Source of the DNA: Nemertoderma westbladi
Taxonomy: Eukaryota > Xenacoelomorpha > Nemertodermatida > Nemertodermatidae
Length of the DNA: 63,717 nt
Direction: 5' to 3'
NCBI GenBank assembly: GCA_032718475.1
Contig: JAUCBJ010001439.1
Coordinates: 1-63,717 of the forward strand
In this document: one piece after another, positions 12,001-22,000 of the stretch
Layout: every line of letters starts with the position of its first letter
Position numbering within the stretch: the stretch's first letter is position 1
Made by a program: the position numbers and the translations under genes
The notes under the pieces: generated by a model
Databases searched by the model: none
Seen by the model: the letters and a program-made list of their open reading frames with translations, nothing else
What the model was told of the DNA's origin: nothing

Positions 12001-12289
12001 CACCCTTAACTTGTAGTTATGTCTGCATGTTATATATTATCTGGTTATGTTGACAGATGCAATATACTATTCAGTATTCACTATCTGCTATCAGACATTT
12101 ATGGCGTTAGATGTTGGTTAGTTGTAAATTTGTATTAATATATTCTTAATATTACTTAGTGTACCGTGAGTTTATTTTGTTTTCAGTCCAAATTCTGATA
12201 TAATAAAAGCGTCGACGTCCTTGAAGATTGACCAATCAGCGTTCTTCGGACAGGATGAAAACACAGCCAACAATGCTTCTATTGGATAG
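1..12289 (+). CDS. Phytanoyl-CoA dioxygenase family protein (PhyH-like), 5'-partial, five exons
   Basis: Predicted Fe(II)/2-oxoglutarate-dependent oxygenase of the PhyH/PHYHD1 family. Exons on the + strand: <1-157, 859-1061, 1753-1976, 2702-2855 and 12187-12289 (stop TAG 12287-12289). All junctions are GT/AG and all phases agree, giving about 279 aa in the window, close to the usual ~290 aa. The frame is open to base 2, so the start may lie upstream; ATG at 26 is the first in-frame Met. Diagnostic residues: the iron ligands His-x-Asp in WHQDYG (end of exon 2), the distal His in LIHSAGRN and the 2-oxoglutarate Arg in LRRW (both exon 4). Exon 5 follows a clear TTTTCAG acceptor and supplies a 34-codon tail. 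Intron 4 is 9.3 kb because it contains a satellite and a gypsy element. Family assignment is firm; the substrate is unknown. It converges on the dynein gene 719 bp downstream. Confidence 0.9.
158..858 (+). other. Intron 1 of the PhyH-like gene
   Basis: 701 bp between donor GTAAGT at 158 and the acceptor TAATGCAG at 851-858. A frame of 135 codons at 353-760 crosses it but resembles no family and shows no coding pattern. I see no RNA gene or mobile element here. Confidence 0.7.
1062..1752 (+). other. Intron 2 of the PhyH-like gene
   Basis: 691 bp from donor GTACGT to acceptor TTGTAG. It holds a short CA/CACAC-rich patch near 1128-1144 and a C-run near 1564-1575. Nothing coding was recognised. 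Confidence 0.7.
2008..2303. mobile_element. Hairpin MITE with poly-C/poly-G inner arms (Tc1/mariner-like TA target)
   Basis: The ends form an inverted repeat: TACACCATGTCCCG at the left and CGGGACATGGTGTA at the right, continuing inward through GTGTCATTTTCTGATGACAC and its complement. The inner ends of the arms are a ~20-nt C-run (from 2050) and a ~16-nt G-run (from 2247). TA at both edges fits a TA target duplication. No coding capacity. It lies within intron 3 (1977-2701) of the PhyH-like gene. Confidence 0.75.
2814..2951 (+). repeat. Degenerate tandem copies of the exon-4 end with its 5' splice site
   Basis: The last ~45 nt of exon 4 plus donor (2814-2865: AACACCCATTCCCTAATTAC, then ATTGGTAATACG, then GTAAGTAAG) recur as a diverged copy at 2870-2925, with TTCCTAATTTTACACTGCAC followed by TGGTAATACG and TAAGG. 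A third, weaker copy (AACAGTCATCTCCTCATTAC) leads straight into the 13-bp satellite. The donor of copy 2 has lost one G (CGTAAG instead of CGGTAAG). Confidence 0.65.
2952..5616. repeat. 13-bp satellite array (CATTACTAACACT)n
   Basis: About 205 tandem copies over 2.66 kb, with common unit variants CTAATTACT, CATTACCAA, CATTAATAA and CATTACAAA. Variants are interspersed rather than blocked. The array lies in intron 4 of the PhyH-like gene and ends abruptly at the 5' LTR of the gypsy element at 5617. There are no unique spacers, so it is not a CRISPR-type array. Confidence 0.97.
5617..7144 (+). repeat. 5' LTR of the gypsy element, interrupted
   Basis: Two pieces, 5617-5636 and 7057-7144, equal the 3' LTR once the insertion and one TTAA copy are set aside. 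By eye the pieces match the 3' LTR base for base, so the retroelement copy is young. Confidence 0.9.
5637..7052. mobile_element. Non-autonomous piggyBac-like element in the gypsy 5' LTR
   Basis: Terminal inverted repeats CCCTATTACCACTGGGG and its complement lie directly inside duplicated TTAA (5633-5636, 7053-7056), the target and terminal CCC typical of piggyBac. The 1,416-bp body has no transposase. It is a mosaic of direct and inverted copies of a block containing TTTTGGTGCACCAAAA, a Cys-free AT-rich stretch and CAATCGATTCAGCG (forward near 6090-6300, inverted near 6340-6720), so it can fold on itself. Confidence 0.8.
7304..11857 (+). CDS. Gypsy Gag-Pol polyprotein (1,517 aa)
   Basis: A single ORF makes capsid, protease, reverse transcriptase, RNase H and integrase for a Ty3/gypsy element. 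Order by approximate residue: Gag (1-260), paired zinc knuckles CQQCGYPPH..C and CRHCGRTGHYDRMC (263-297), aspartic protease LPDTGAN (381), RT with RITVDLRELNK (613) and first catalytic Asp in FTVLDGLKGFHQV, RNase H starting TELLTDAS (861), integrase HHCC zinc finger HAAHQG..CQPCQ (1112-1152) and DDE triad D in VHSDLF, D in RPDNGPQF, E in GRAEAAVK. A proline-rich tail follows a GPY/F-like region. Odd: the YxDD box of RT reads IVED (residues 715-718). No frameshift or stop separates gag from pol. Codons are strongly C-ending, unlike the host genes. Confidence 0.95.
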   Translation: MDPKDPRNPHAFILRATPPRFDIETERHSWPIWKEEWSAFLISSGLANLYIEDPGENPNAATSAALLRQRNCHVRAALTAAFSRPTNGIVRGLALPAVINDDATAVVARLDAHIQGGTNIRVHRHELLRCRREPEETPETYLVRLRDIAIKCGFREFNTAEAHTDDRLLDQFIAGFGDKDVTENLLRLPAGQTLAAALQCPQLVWTARKDAASLALAPPTGTAIHTEPTANAASAGRPGRGHNRYSGHPTAARGMSDNGTGKCQQCGYPPHAQGKPCPGLKATCRHCGRTGHYDRMCRSKPNANTQPTRAPRQPPAQAHNIGDSELTVYDGSPDNAIVHSAWGEPTAYTSSMIQFAPLATVAVGIHLPGKRSTSQRHKLQFLPDTGANITAIPLCIYTSVGGNVQRLDNSAPPPQPPRMANGSRSGWTFRGSFPATIEFHPANQACRTDVWVLDGLRQSILSRADCFTLGIMSSPYLNPGPTATLQPQVSSATESHPNPAATPSPTTKPDTTVITPAFRDAEWAKLLRQFPTPLAGICRVMDGGPISIKLHPGSRPVTAYHHRPIPVNLRAAFDREVDEQLAMGIIEPAGDENDPGTWLNPMVVTRKKDPNCARITVDLRELNKATVRPTYFSPSPFHVVSAIPTSAGIFTVLDGLKGFHQVELDAQSRRLTTFVAAHRGRMRYRRMPMGWHGSSDAFNARMDTAIRNLPNTGRIVEDIIVYSNTIEEHIQHVAVALDACTRANISLNPRKTQFCRTEVKFGGYLISKGRFRIDPDLTQDLRNFPPPSNRRELRSFLGLAQQLGNSTADITRLVEPLRSLNTDRHPWEWLPPHQTAFLDTRSALSSPLYLSGFHPERRTELLTDASRLYGLGFLLRQWDPDNAKWLTIQCGSRTLAPHESNWSGMAELEGLAAAWATKKCSYFLDGLKHFDLITDCSPLIPILNDRRLDQVSNDRLLKLKTALSRYNLTARHQKGAKHLIADAFSRTPQHHPVPDDFLLTPDDEADRSYIISVAATAALQTAAASATPTGPTPLAAQDARLRQIREAGQSDPVYSSLISRIHHGWPDSKLELVDPDLQPYFNHRADLQVIDGLVLRGHRLLIPAALRPETLRVLHAAHQGLTKTRQRANDSVWWPNIHNDVTQTVEHCQPCQTLLPSHAPQPLQYNADATRPFERVHSDLFVVNNQHYLVVTGEATGWPHLVVLGTNTTSNALANAFRSVFLSTAVPLILRPDNGPQFVSAEIKRFYATWGVHLDSSSPHLPCTNGRAEAAVKTLKKLIIGASNPTLNLDQLAQGLMAYRNTPRYGGRSPAQLLYGHNLREALPVHYRSLDPRWHKTFSELDSIAETQRSKLLAHYDSGTRPLQPMSVGDPVLIQDPVSHRWTGHGTVVEVAPKHEYLIRQTSGRVIRRNRVFLRTRHLIPASTPVSPRPETQPVQLQPKGTIEDPPQETPTTAAEQPTPHEILPPAPPQAHLVLRCGSTSTTAHNRPGATTYRNQCPSIRFHPIGAYIPPPTTLCK
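11990..12097 (+). repeat. 3' LTR of the gypsy element
   Basis: 108 bp, TGTGTAG...AGACA, immediately after a G-rich polypurine tract. It matches the 5' LTR pieces at 5617-5636 and 7057-7144. Confidence 0.92.
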
Positions 12290-12495
12290 TTAACGTCGCT
12301 ATACGGCGTCACCATTATCATTAATATTTATATACTGATGTACTGTTAGCTAAAATAATTAAAAATCCTTCATTGCGACATTATTTCTCAGCCCTACTCC
12401 ATACATTTACTATCACCACGTCATTTTAGATATAATAACACATGACGTTATTCGAATACTATAACTATTTCACAATTCTAAAACTTTCAAAGTAT

Positions 12496-12562
12496 AATTA
12501 GTTCAGAATCGAACCAGCGGCCTTTACATTCATAACCCGACGCGATATCCACTACGCTAATT
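12496..12562 (-). repeat. tRNA-like relic (SINE head candidate)
   Basis: On the - strand, TAGCGTAGTGGATATCGCG (12559-12541) fits a Pol III A box and GGTTCGATTCTGA (12515-12503) fits a B box, at tRNA-like spacing. The acceptor and T stems pair poorly, so this is more likely tRNA-derived than a functional tRNA gene. Confidence 0.5.
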
Positions 12563-12682
12563 TGGCACTAGATTAATGTGTGTATAATTAACATATCATG
12601 CTTTCCTGCTACAAGATTGTTCTAGAAAGTTTTAGTGCACAATTACAAATAATTCACCTCAAATAAATAAAATTAGATTCGC

Positions 12683-12804
12683 CATTGTTCATAAATAGCA
12701 CTTTAAAGCTTTTACGGACTTCGTTTTGTTATTTCTCTCGCTGTCGCTAGGGAAACAAAATCACTCGAGTAGTAACGCTATATAGTGCTACTTTATGAAC
12801 AATG
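12683..12804. mobile_element. 122-bp MITE with inverted ends
   Basis: CATTGTTCATAAATAGCAC at the left and GTGCTACTTTATGAACAATG at the right form imperfect inverted repeats around ~80 bp of unique sequence. No coding capacity and no obvious target duplication. Confidence 0.6.
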
Positions 12805-13007
12805 ACGTATATATTATTATGTTTATATTATGTAACTGAATGGGAAGACATAAGTAGATTGTAGTCCACCGTTAAATAGCATTGTTATTAATAAATTTAA
12901 GTTGTTTACATATTTACAAATATTTACAAATAAGATAACAAATATATAATTAATTATCTAATAAATAATACAAAACAATGATTAAGTTCCAAACATATTC
13001 AATCAAT

Positions 13008-16000
13008 TTATTCTCTCTTTGCTGGTTCGGGTTCTTTAACTAAAGCCATTAATTTCTCTATTTTAGCTATTTCCTGCTCCTCTTTGCTTGGTTGCTTTGT
13101 TGCTTGCATCGCTGCCAACCCTTTCTTCTCTTTCGGCATCTTCCTGAGATTCGGCGACAGCTTCAATGACGTCACGTAACCCCTATCGTCGCCGACGATA
13201 ACAATAGGTTGAGTCGGATTGAACGCAATGTGAGTGAGTCGCGTCTTCTTCTTACTCACGACCATCTGATCGCAGATCGACGAGTATTTATTAACGTTCA
13301 GATCGAATACGTGAACGCGACCGTCAGCCGTTACGGCGGCGAACACCGTGGAGGAGTAGGGCGACCAGGCGACGTCTCCCACCGAACTACCGAGATCGAA
13401 GACGAACAACGGCTCCTGTTTGTGGTACGAATGATCCCAAATCTTTACCGTCCAATCCGCAGAGCACGATATGTAGACTTTAGGGTGGAAGACGTTCCAA
13501 TGGATACGGTAGACAGCCATCTGATGCGCGACGCTGGTGTCTAAGAATTGGCTTTTATACGCTTTCGAACACTTATGGATTTTTCCTTCTTCTGTCCCAA
13601 CGAGGAACAGGTAGTCAAGGCTTCTATGGAAGTCGAAGGATGTCCCGCAGCCTAGATGGATGAGTTGGCTGGTGTCGGTGGTTGGCTCTTGGAGGCCCTC
13701 GTCTAGACGGAGGTGGATGATGTCCGTGCAGTTGAGTTCGTTCTTGACGAGGGTCCAACAACAGACTCGTCCGTCGGAACTGGTGCTGTAGAAGTTGAGG
13801 TTGTTGTCGATATCGTCGCGTTGCCAACGCACTTGCCACACTGGATCGCTGTGTAGGATATAAGGAAACACAACTGGGTGATTTTTATAAAATAAATAAT
13901 GGTATAATATTTTTTATAAATGGTAAACCCGAAAGACGTAACCCCTCAACCCCGGGGGCAACCTGAATACACCACTGTCTTGGCAATAAATACACATGGC
14001 ACGATCATAAAAACTAGTCTATATCACTCATACCATACGTAATGAACCCAATTCTCTTGACATTTACATTTTGCGCTTTTGATTCAAATAAAAGTAGCTG
14101 AGAACACAAAAATCAGCTTAACAATAAAAATTACTACAACTTATATTTGGCTATGGCCAATGGCATATCCATCATAACATAAAGTATAGAATGTAAGTCT
14201 CGGAACTTGTTACATCGGAAGGTGTTTTAATCTCGGAAGTTCAAATTGAGTTGAGGCTTGAAAATTCAAAATATAAGAATAATTGACTTTCAAGATTCAA
14301 CAAAATTACATACCGACGTAATTATTTGGACGTAAATTTATCCTTAAAATAAAATAAGCGACATTTATCTTCAATAAAAGCTGCCAGAATCTGTAGAGAA
14401 TTTTAGGAGACCCAGTTGTGCTACTTTAGCCATTTACATATATTTTTAATAATAATTGTTTCTTTATAAATAATTATGTAACTTACGTGTGTTTCCCTCC
14501 CTTTGCGGTGCACATGTACTGGGCGGATCCGGGACGGAGCACGTTGAACACCCCGACAGCCCCATCGTAGAACCCCGCGCACAGTAGATACGGGTAGTCG
14601 GGGTGGAAGTCCAGACACATAACCCCACTCTCAGTATCAAACTCAAACTCGGGGTAACTCGGATTCTTCAGTGAGTAGCAGAGAACTAAACCTAAACGGT
14701 ATAAAAAATATGGGTTGGTAAACGAGCAGAGAACTAAACCTAAACGGTACAAATATGGACGCGGGTTGGTAAACGAGCTGAGAACCAAACCATAGTCACT
14801 GACTCACAACTGGTATCATTAGATTAAAGTAACATTACAATGACTAACCCTTAGTCGGTTTGAGATAATCGTATGACCCGTGCCCGGTGGCGAACAGATC
14901 GTAGTACTGGGTGTTCCAGCTGAGCGAGGTAACCGCTAGACGTTTCGCCGGTTCATGCGAGAACCGCCAGAGGGGAAGTAGACTGCCCTCCTGGTCGCGG
15001 AACTCGTCCGAGGTGTCGTCCCAGAACTTGTAGTCCTGGCTGATTTCGTCGAAAGTGTTCTGATTAACCATGCGTTCTAGAATCTTAGAGGAATGTTCTA
15101 CGCGCGATATATCGTCCGAGGTTGATTCAATCTGTAGTGAAAATAAAAATAATAAATAAAAATATGATATAATTATCAATTTCTCAGTAAGAAATACTTA
15201 GACTGAGTCTAGATTTTGAAATATATTATTTTTTACCTATTTTTTTTTTACCTATGCTTGAAAAGGGATGTGCACCAAAAGGATAAATAAGTACTTTAAT
15301 AGGAAAAAGTGGCACCAAGAGAATGAGTATATATGAAAATATAAATATGCGCGAGAACCCCTGCCCCCCCCCCCCCCCCGTTCCATTTGTTTCATAATGT
15401 GTTACGTGTTTGTTGCCTAATGTGTGACGTGTTTGTTGTATGTATGTACTGTATGTTTCTACCAGCCGCTGTCGTATTCGGTGGGGTGTTGAATATTTAT
15501 TGCTGGGGAATTCTCACCAATTTTCCTGTCGCGTCGGGCCAATCTCTACATCGACGTAGTACGTTAACAGTAAATGGTGGTTGAGCGGTTGGTGTCCACG
15601 GTCCGTGTATCGATAGTCTGTGAGCTGCTACTGAGCTACTACGATTTTTGTTCCCGTTGCGTACCGCATTAATATGTGCCATAGTGCGTGTTCTGATTGA
15701 TTTATATGTTTATCCTACGTAACTTTCATTGCATGTGTTGCATGTGGTTTGGTATAATACGTTTTTTTGTGTACAATGTCTCCATTTCGTTGTTGTGTCC
15801 ATTTGTCGTGAGTTGATAAAGGACTGTCGCCCGAAATATACTCATATCGTAACATCTTTTTCTTTTGATTCCATTTGGTCACTTATACATAGGTCCAGCC
15901 AACAAAACAAACTCTTTATCTAATCTTGACGAATAAGCGGTATATAAGGGTTTTCGAGGTCGTTGATCACGATAAAACTTGTTAAAAATATTTTCTGAGA

Positions 16001-19000
16001 ATGTGTAAGGGAATATTTTTATGAAAAAACAACCGAAAATTCCGGCAAACATATCATTCCGACCGGAACCGGAATCTGTCAAAAACTGCTGGAATTCCGA
16101 CCGGAACGGAATTCAGGTACATCACTAAATGAATATATATAAAATATTGAATACTGTTTATCTGTCTTGATGACAGGTATATATATATAACAAATCGAAA
16201 CATTATTTAATCTCATTTGGTAGTTAAATAATCTATTTTATATCTCACCTGTAAAGTTTTACGTTTCTTTTCGTCCTCCCTCTTTGAGGTTGTTTTCTTT
16301 TCTTTCGCTTTCTCCTGCTGCGCCAAGTCCTCCATATAGGCATCGTAGATCTCCCATTGGTTGGCGTTAGCGGCGTAGTCTGCGCGCGGTGGCGGTTCCG
16401 TCTGGATGCCGCGCTCCCGGTATGGGTTGTTAAACGTCTGAGAGGCGCGTTCGCTGAAGTTAAACTGAAAAAAATATGTGACAAAACATGGATGGGATGG
16501 TCTCTGTCGGGTTTATGGTATAATATACCAGTTCCAGTATACCAGTTACTTTGGTTATTGTAACTACCTGTTTGGCTGGTTTCGTCTCTGACTTTGGTTA
16601 TTGTAACTACCTGATTGGCTGGTTTCGTCTCGGACTTTGGTTATTGTAACTACCTGATTGGCTGGTTTCGTCTCGGACTTTGGTTACTATAACTACCTGA
16701 TTGGTTGGTTTCTTCTCGGACTTTGGTTATTGTAACTACCTGATTGGCTGGTTTCGTCTCGGACTTTGGTTATTGTAACTACCTGATTGGCTGGTTTCGT
16801 CTCGGACTTTGGTTATTGTAACTACCTGATTGGCTGGGTTCGTCTCGGACTTTCGTTATTGTAACTACCTGATTGGCTGGTTTCGTCTCGGACTTTGGTT
16901 ATTGTAACTACCTGATTGGCTGGTTTCGTCTCGGACTTTGGTTATTGTAACTACCTGATTGGCTGGTTTCGTCTCGGACTTTGGCTATTGTAACTATCTG
17001 ATTGGCTGGGTTCGTCTCGGACTTTCGTTATTGTAACTACCTGATTGGCTGGTTTCGTCTCGGACTCTGGTTATTGTAACTACCTGATTGGCTGGTTTCG
17101 TCTCGGACTTTGGTTATTGTAACTACCTGATTGGATGGTTTCGTCTCGGACTTTCGTTATTGTAACTACCTGATTGGCTGGTTTCGTCTCGGACTTTGGT
17201 TATTGTAACTACCTGATTGGCTGGATTCGTCTCGGACTTTGGTTATTGTAACTACCTGATTGGCTGGTTTCATCTCGGACTTTCGTTATTGTAACTACCT
17301 GATTGGCTGGTTTCGTCTCGGACTTTGGTTATTATAACTACCTGATTGGCTGGGTTCGTCTCGGACTTTGGTTATTGTAACTACCTGATTGGCTGGTTTC
17401 GTCTCGGACTTTGGTTATTGTAACTACCTGATTGGCTGGTTTCGTCTCGGACTTTGGTTATTGTAACTACCTGATTGGCTGGTTTCGTCTCGGACTTTCG
17501 TTATTGTAACTACCTGATTGGCTGGGTTCGTCTCGGACTTTCGTTATTGTAACTACCTGATTGGCTGGTTTCGTCTCGGACTTTGGTTATTGTAACTACC
17601 TGATTGGCTGGATTCGTCTCGGACTTTGGTTATTGTAACTACCTGATTGGCTGGTTTCGTCTCGGACTTTCGTTATTGTAACTACCTGATTGGCTGGTTT
17701 CGTCTCGGACTTTGGTTATTGTAACTACCTGATTGGCTGGGTTCGTCTCGGACTTTGGTTATTGTAACTACCTGATTGGTTGGTTTCGTCTCGGACTTTG
17801 GTTATTGTAACTACCTGATTGGCTGGTTTCGTCTCGGTCTTTGGTTATTGTAACTACCTGATTGGCTGGTTTCGTCTCGGACTTTGGTTATTGTAACTAC
17901 CTGATTGGCTGGTTTCGTCTCGGACTTTGGTTATTGTAACTACCTGATTGGCTGGTTTCGTCACGAACTTTGGTTATTGTAACTACCTGATTGGCTGGTT
18001 TCGTCTCGGTCTTTGGTTATTGTAACTACCTGATTGGCTGGTTTCGTCTCGGTCTTTGGTTATTGTAACTACCTGATTGGCTGGTTTCGTCTCGGACTTT
18101 GGTTATTGTAACTACCTGATTGGCTGGTTTCGTCACGAACTTTGGTTATTGTAACTACCTGATTGGCTGGTTTCGTCTCGGTCTTTGGTTATTGTAACTA
18201 CCTGATTGGCTGGTTTCGTCTCGGACTTTGGTTATTGTAACTACCTGATTGGCTGGGTTCGTCTCGGACTTTGGTTATTGTAACTACCTGATTGGCTGGG
18301 TTCGTCTCGGACTTTGGTTATTGTAACTACCTGATTGGTTGGTTTCGTCTCGGACTTTGGTTATTGTAACTACCTGATTGGCTGGTTTCGTCTCGGACTT
18401 TCGTTATTGTAACTACCTGATTGGCTGGTTTCGTCTCGGACTTTGGTTATTGTAACTACCTGATTGGTTGGTTGCGTCTCGGACTTTGGTTATTGTAACT
18501 ACCTGATTGGCTGGTTTCGTCTCGGACTTTGGTTATTGTAACTACCTGATTGGCTGGATTCGTCTCGGACTTTGGTTATTGTAACTACCTGATTGGCTGG
18601 TTTTATCTCGGACTTTCGTTATTGTAACTACCTGATTGGCTGGTTTCGTCTCGGACTTTGGTTATTATAACTACCTGATTGGCTGGGTTCGTCTCGGACT
18701 TTGGTTATTGTAACTACCTGATTGGCTGGTTTCGTCTCGGACTTTCGTTATTGTAACTACCTGATTGGCTGGTTTCGTCTCGGACTCTGGTTATTGTAAC
18801 TACCTGATTGGCTGGTTTCGTCTCGGACTTTCGTTATTGTAACTACCTGATTGGCTGGTTTCGTCTCGGACTTTGGTTATTGTAACTACCTGATTGGCTG
18901 GATTCGTCTCGGACTTTGGTTATTGTAACTACCTGATTGGCTGGTTTCATCTCGGACTTTCGTTATTGTAACTACCTGATTGGCTGGTTTCGTCTCGGAC

Positions 19001-22000
19001 TCTGGTTATTGTAACTACCTGAATGGCTGGTTTCGTCTCGGACTTTCGTTATTGTAACTACCTGATTGGCTGGTTTCATCTCGGACTTTCGTTATTGTAA
19101 CTACCTGATTGGCTGGTTTCGTCTCGGACTTTGGTTATTATAACTACCTGATTGGCTGGTTTCGTCTCGGACTTTCGTTATTGTAACTACCTGATTGGCT
19201 GGTTTCGTCTCGGACTCTGGTTATTGTAACTACCTGATTGGCTGGTTTCGTCTCGGTCTTTGGTTATTGAAACTACCTGATTGGCTGGTTTCGTCTCGGT
19301 CTTTGGTTATTGTAACTACCTGATTGGCTGGTTTCGTCTCGGACTTTGGTTATTGTAACTACCTGATTGGCTGGTTTCGTCACGAACTTTGGTTATTGTA
19401 ACTACCTGATTGGCTGGTTTCGTCTCGGACTTTGGTTATTGTAACTACCTGATTGGCTGGTTTCGTCTCGGTCTTTGGTTATTGTAACTACCTGATTGGC
19501 TGGTTTCGTCTCGGACTTTGGTTATTGTAACTACCTGATTGGCTGGGTTCGTCTCGGACTTTGGTTATTGTAACTACCTGATTGGCTGGTTTCGTCTCGA
19601 ACTTTGGTTATTGTAACTACCTGATTGGTTGGTTTCGTCTCGGACTTTGGTTATTGTAACTACCTGATTGGCTGGTTTCGTCTCGGACTTTCGTTATTGT
19701 AACTACCTGATTGGCTGGTTTCGTCTCGGACTTTGGTTATTGTAACTACCTGATTGGTTGGTTTCGTCTCGGACTTTGGTTATTGTAACTACCTGATTGG
19801 CTGGTTTCGTCTCGGACTTTGGTTATTGTAACTACCTGTATAGAATTATATTCCCTAAATGCCGTGGATTTTCAAAATTTATTTTTATTCGAATTAACTT
19901 TGTAAAGATTGCTTTGAGTTCTCATTCGTATTGGTTCTATCATTTGTGTACTTATCGGTCAAGTGGTTCAGTAGCTCAGTCGGTAGAGCGTTGGAAATTA
20001 TATGTGTAGTAGGTATTGAGTTCGAATCCTAGTAAGTGCGAATTATTTTTTGTACAGAATTTCAACTCATTTAAATTAACCGCTACAAATTAATTGCATT
20101 TGTCTGTACCAATGAGACTGTAGTTATTTGATTGTAACCAATGTCGTGCAAGTTATATATTAGCTGGACCAATAGCTATCTTTAAAACCCCGTTAGAACC
20201 CATAGAACAATCGAGAATTTTCTCGATTGATTGCGGCACAAATTTGCTATATAAAGGTGCGATTTGTTCATTCGTGCAAGTTATATATTAGCTGGACCAA
20301 TAGCTATCTTTAAAACCCCGTTAGAACCCATAGAACAATCGAGAATTTTCTCGATTGATTGCGGCACAAATTTGCTATATAAAGGTGCGATTTGTTCATT
20401 AGTTATCAATCTTATATCTCAATACTATTACACTTACAATCTACTTCTCAGATTATCTTATCAATATTCTGTCGCGCTTAGTTTATTTCAGATTACATTG
20501 TATTATAATTATATCTTCTGTAATAAAGTCAGAATATTCTCTCAGCTTTTCTATCTGTTTTACTATGAATTCACTACGGTGAACAAACTCAGGGACAGGA
20601 TGGCCGGCTAGAGATCGGGCCGCAGCAATGAACGGGAACATCACGGGAATGTAGACGAGAGACAACCCGCAATACCATCTTGAGTAATTCGCCCATCGCC
20701 TGAAAGGTTAGACAGCGTTCGACGCCTTGCTACCTAAGTATAAGACCAAAAGATCAAAAGGTAGACGTAGTGACACGCTGTAAGCCTAAAATTACATCAT
20801 AGGGACTGTACTGTCTTGATTCAGGAAAACCACAGTAGACCTTCACATTCCTACGGGGGGAGGGAGAGAGAGCAGGCAGATACTAGTACGCAGATAGGAC
20901 GTAGGCACACCGGTACGAAGCATACAAATTGGTAGGGTGCAGCAAACTGTACGCCTAACTCTTGCTAAGTGCAGGTGTGTGTGCGACTATTTGTAGTACG
21001 ACAGTGTCCATTGCATTAGAACTTGTAGGCTAGAGGGGTTGCTGTGTTTTCACCTGAATTGAGATTGTACCGTTCAGGCGGTAGGGCAGTTTACACTAGG
21101 CGCAAATAAATTGAGGCTATTAGGGATACTAACATCTACCGTGTCCCCGCCAACGCCCTAATAGGAAGTTACCCGGACTACCTGGGTGACTAAAATTCTA
21201 GATAGGAGCCAGGATAGCTATTAGTAACTGTACGCCTACAGTAGTAAACTAACACATCTCTTCTTAGTATCAGGGACCTGGTACCTAAAATTGCCGAATT
21301 CTGGGCGTAGCATTAACCCTATGCCTGAATTTGAGTCCTGGAAATACGCAAGAGGGGAAGGAACCTTATCATTCGTGAGTATTGGACCTACAAGTTACAA
21401 AATTAGAATATTCGTAAAATGCACACCGTACCCAGTAATTATATATGTGAAGGAGCAAAACTGTTTTGACCGTTCAGAATTAACACACGCGCGTTAGAAA
21501 TTATTTACACCTCAAAATATATAAAATTAACTTTGTCCGTACTGTGCTTTGCCCGCTAGTTAGACATCTCCAAATCTCTGCCTGTACCTAGCTAGCGTCT
21601 CTTTGCCCAACCATATAAATCACACCGCGGCAAAGTATATGAGCCTCTTAGTCCGTCAGTGAGTCAGCCTGATTTTAGGATTCGCTGCGCGGGATTTTGT
21701 TTTATCGAAGTTTGTCTGCTCGTTGACTGTTTTCTGCCTCACCGGTTATAAGAGATCGATACTGCAATATATTCGCTTACTTAGAGTTTACTGTTTTGGT
21801 GAGAAGGTCGGATTTATGATTTGATTCACAAACTTTACAGTAGGATATTGCAGGTATTGTTGCTGTCTCTTCCAATAGTAGGAATGTGTTTTACTGAACT
21901 ACGGTTCGGTAGGACTAAAGTTATTTGAAAATTTTGTATTTTGAGGTAAAAATTTATATTTGATTAGCTAAGTGCTAATTTTTTGAAATAAAATTTGATT

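Larger units (their letters stand above)
5617..12097 (+). mobile_element. Ty3/gypsy LTR retrotransposon with intact polyprotein
   Basis: The LTRs are only 108 bp and share the ends TGTGTAGTACACACCC...CTATCAGACA. The 5' LTR is split into 5617-5636 and 7057-7144 by a TTAA-flanked insertion; the 3' LTR is 11990-12097. A PBS-like TGGTGCAGTGTG begins at 7145, and the G-rich polypurine tract GGAGGGGGGG precedes the 3' LTR (about 11979-11988). One ORF occupies 7304-11857. No target-site duplication is visible: ACTAA (satellite) lies on the left and TTTAT on the right. The coding strand is markedly C-rich against AT-rich surroundings. Confidence 0.93.
12290..13007. other. Intergenic spacer between convergent host genes
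   Basis: 718 bp between the PhyH-like stop and the DNAI1 stop. AATAAA words near 12662-12668 could end the + transcript. It contains a tRNA-like relic (12496-12562) and a 122-bp MITE (12683-12804). No other gene was seen. Confidence 0.8.
19839..21877 (+). repeat. 5' LTR of the giant BEL/Pao-like element
   Basis: 2,039 bp. It contains a tRNA-like block (19948-20039), a tandem 128-bp promoter duplication (20144-20271 and 20272-20399) with TATATAAA at 20248 and 20376, and another TATAAA at 21614 about 260 bp before its end. The next bases are GTAGGAATG, not the TGG expected of a primer-binding site. Confidence 0.92.

Noticed and set aside
12496-12562. Functional tRNA gene
   Set aside because: A and B boxes are good but acceptor and T stems do not pair properly.
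13209-13544. 111-aa + strand frame
   Set aside because: Shadow of DNAI1 exon 6 on the opposite strand.
16548-19838. CRISPR-like 43-bp periodic array
   Set aside because: Units are contiguous with no variable spacer and derive from a dynein exon boundary.
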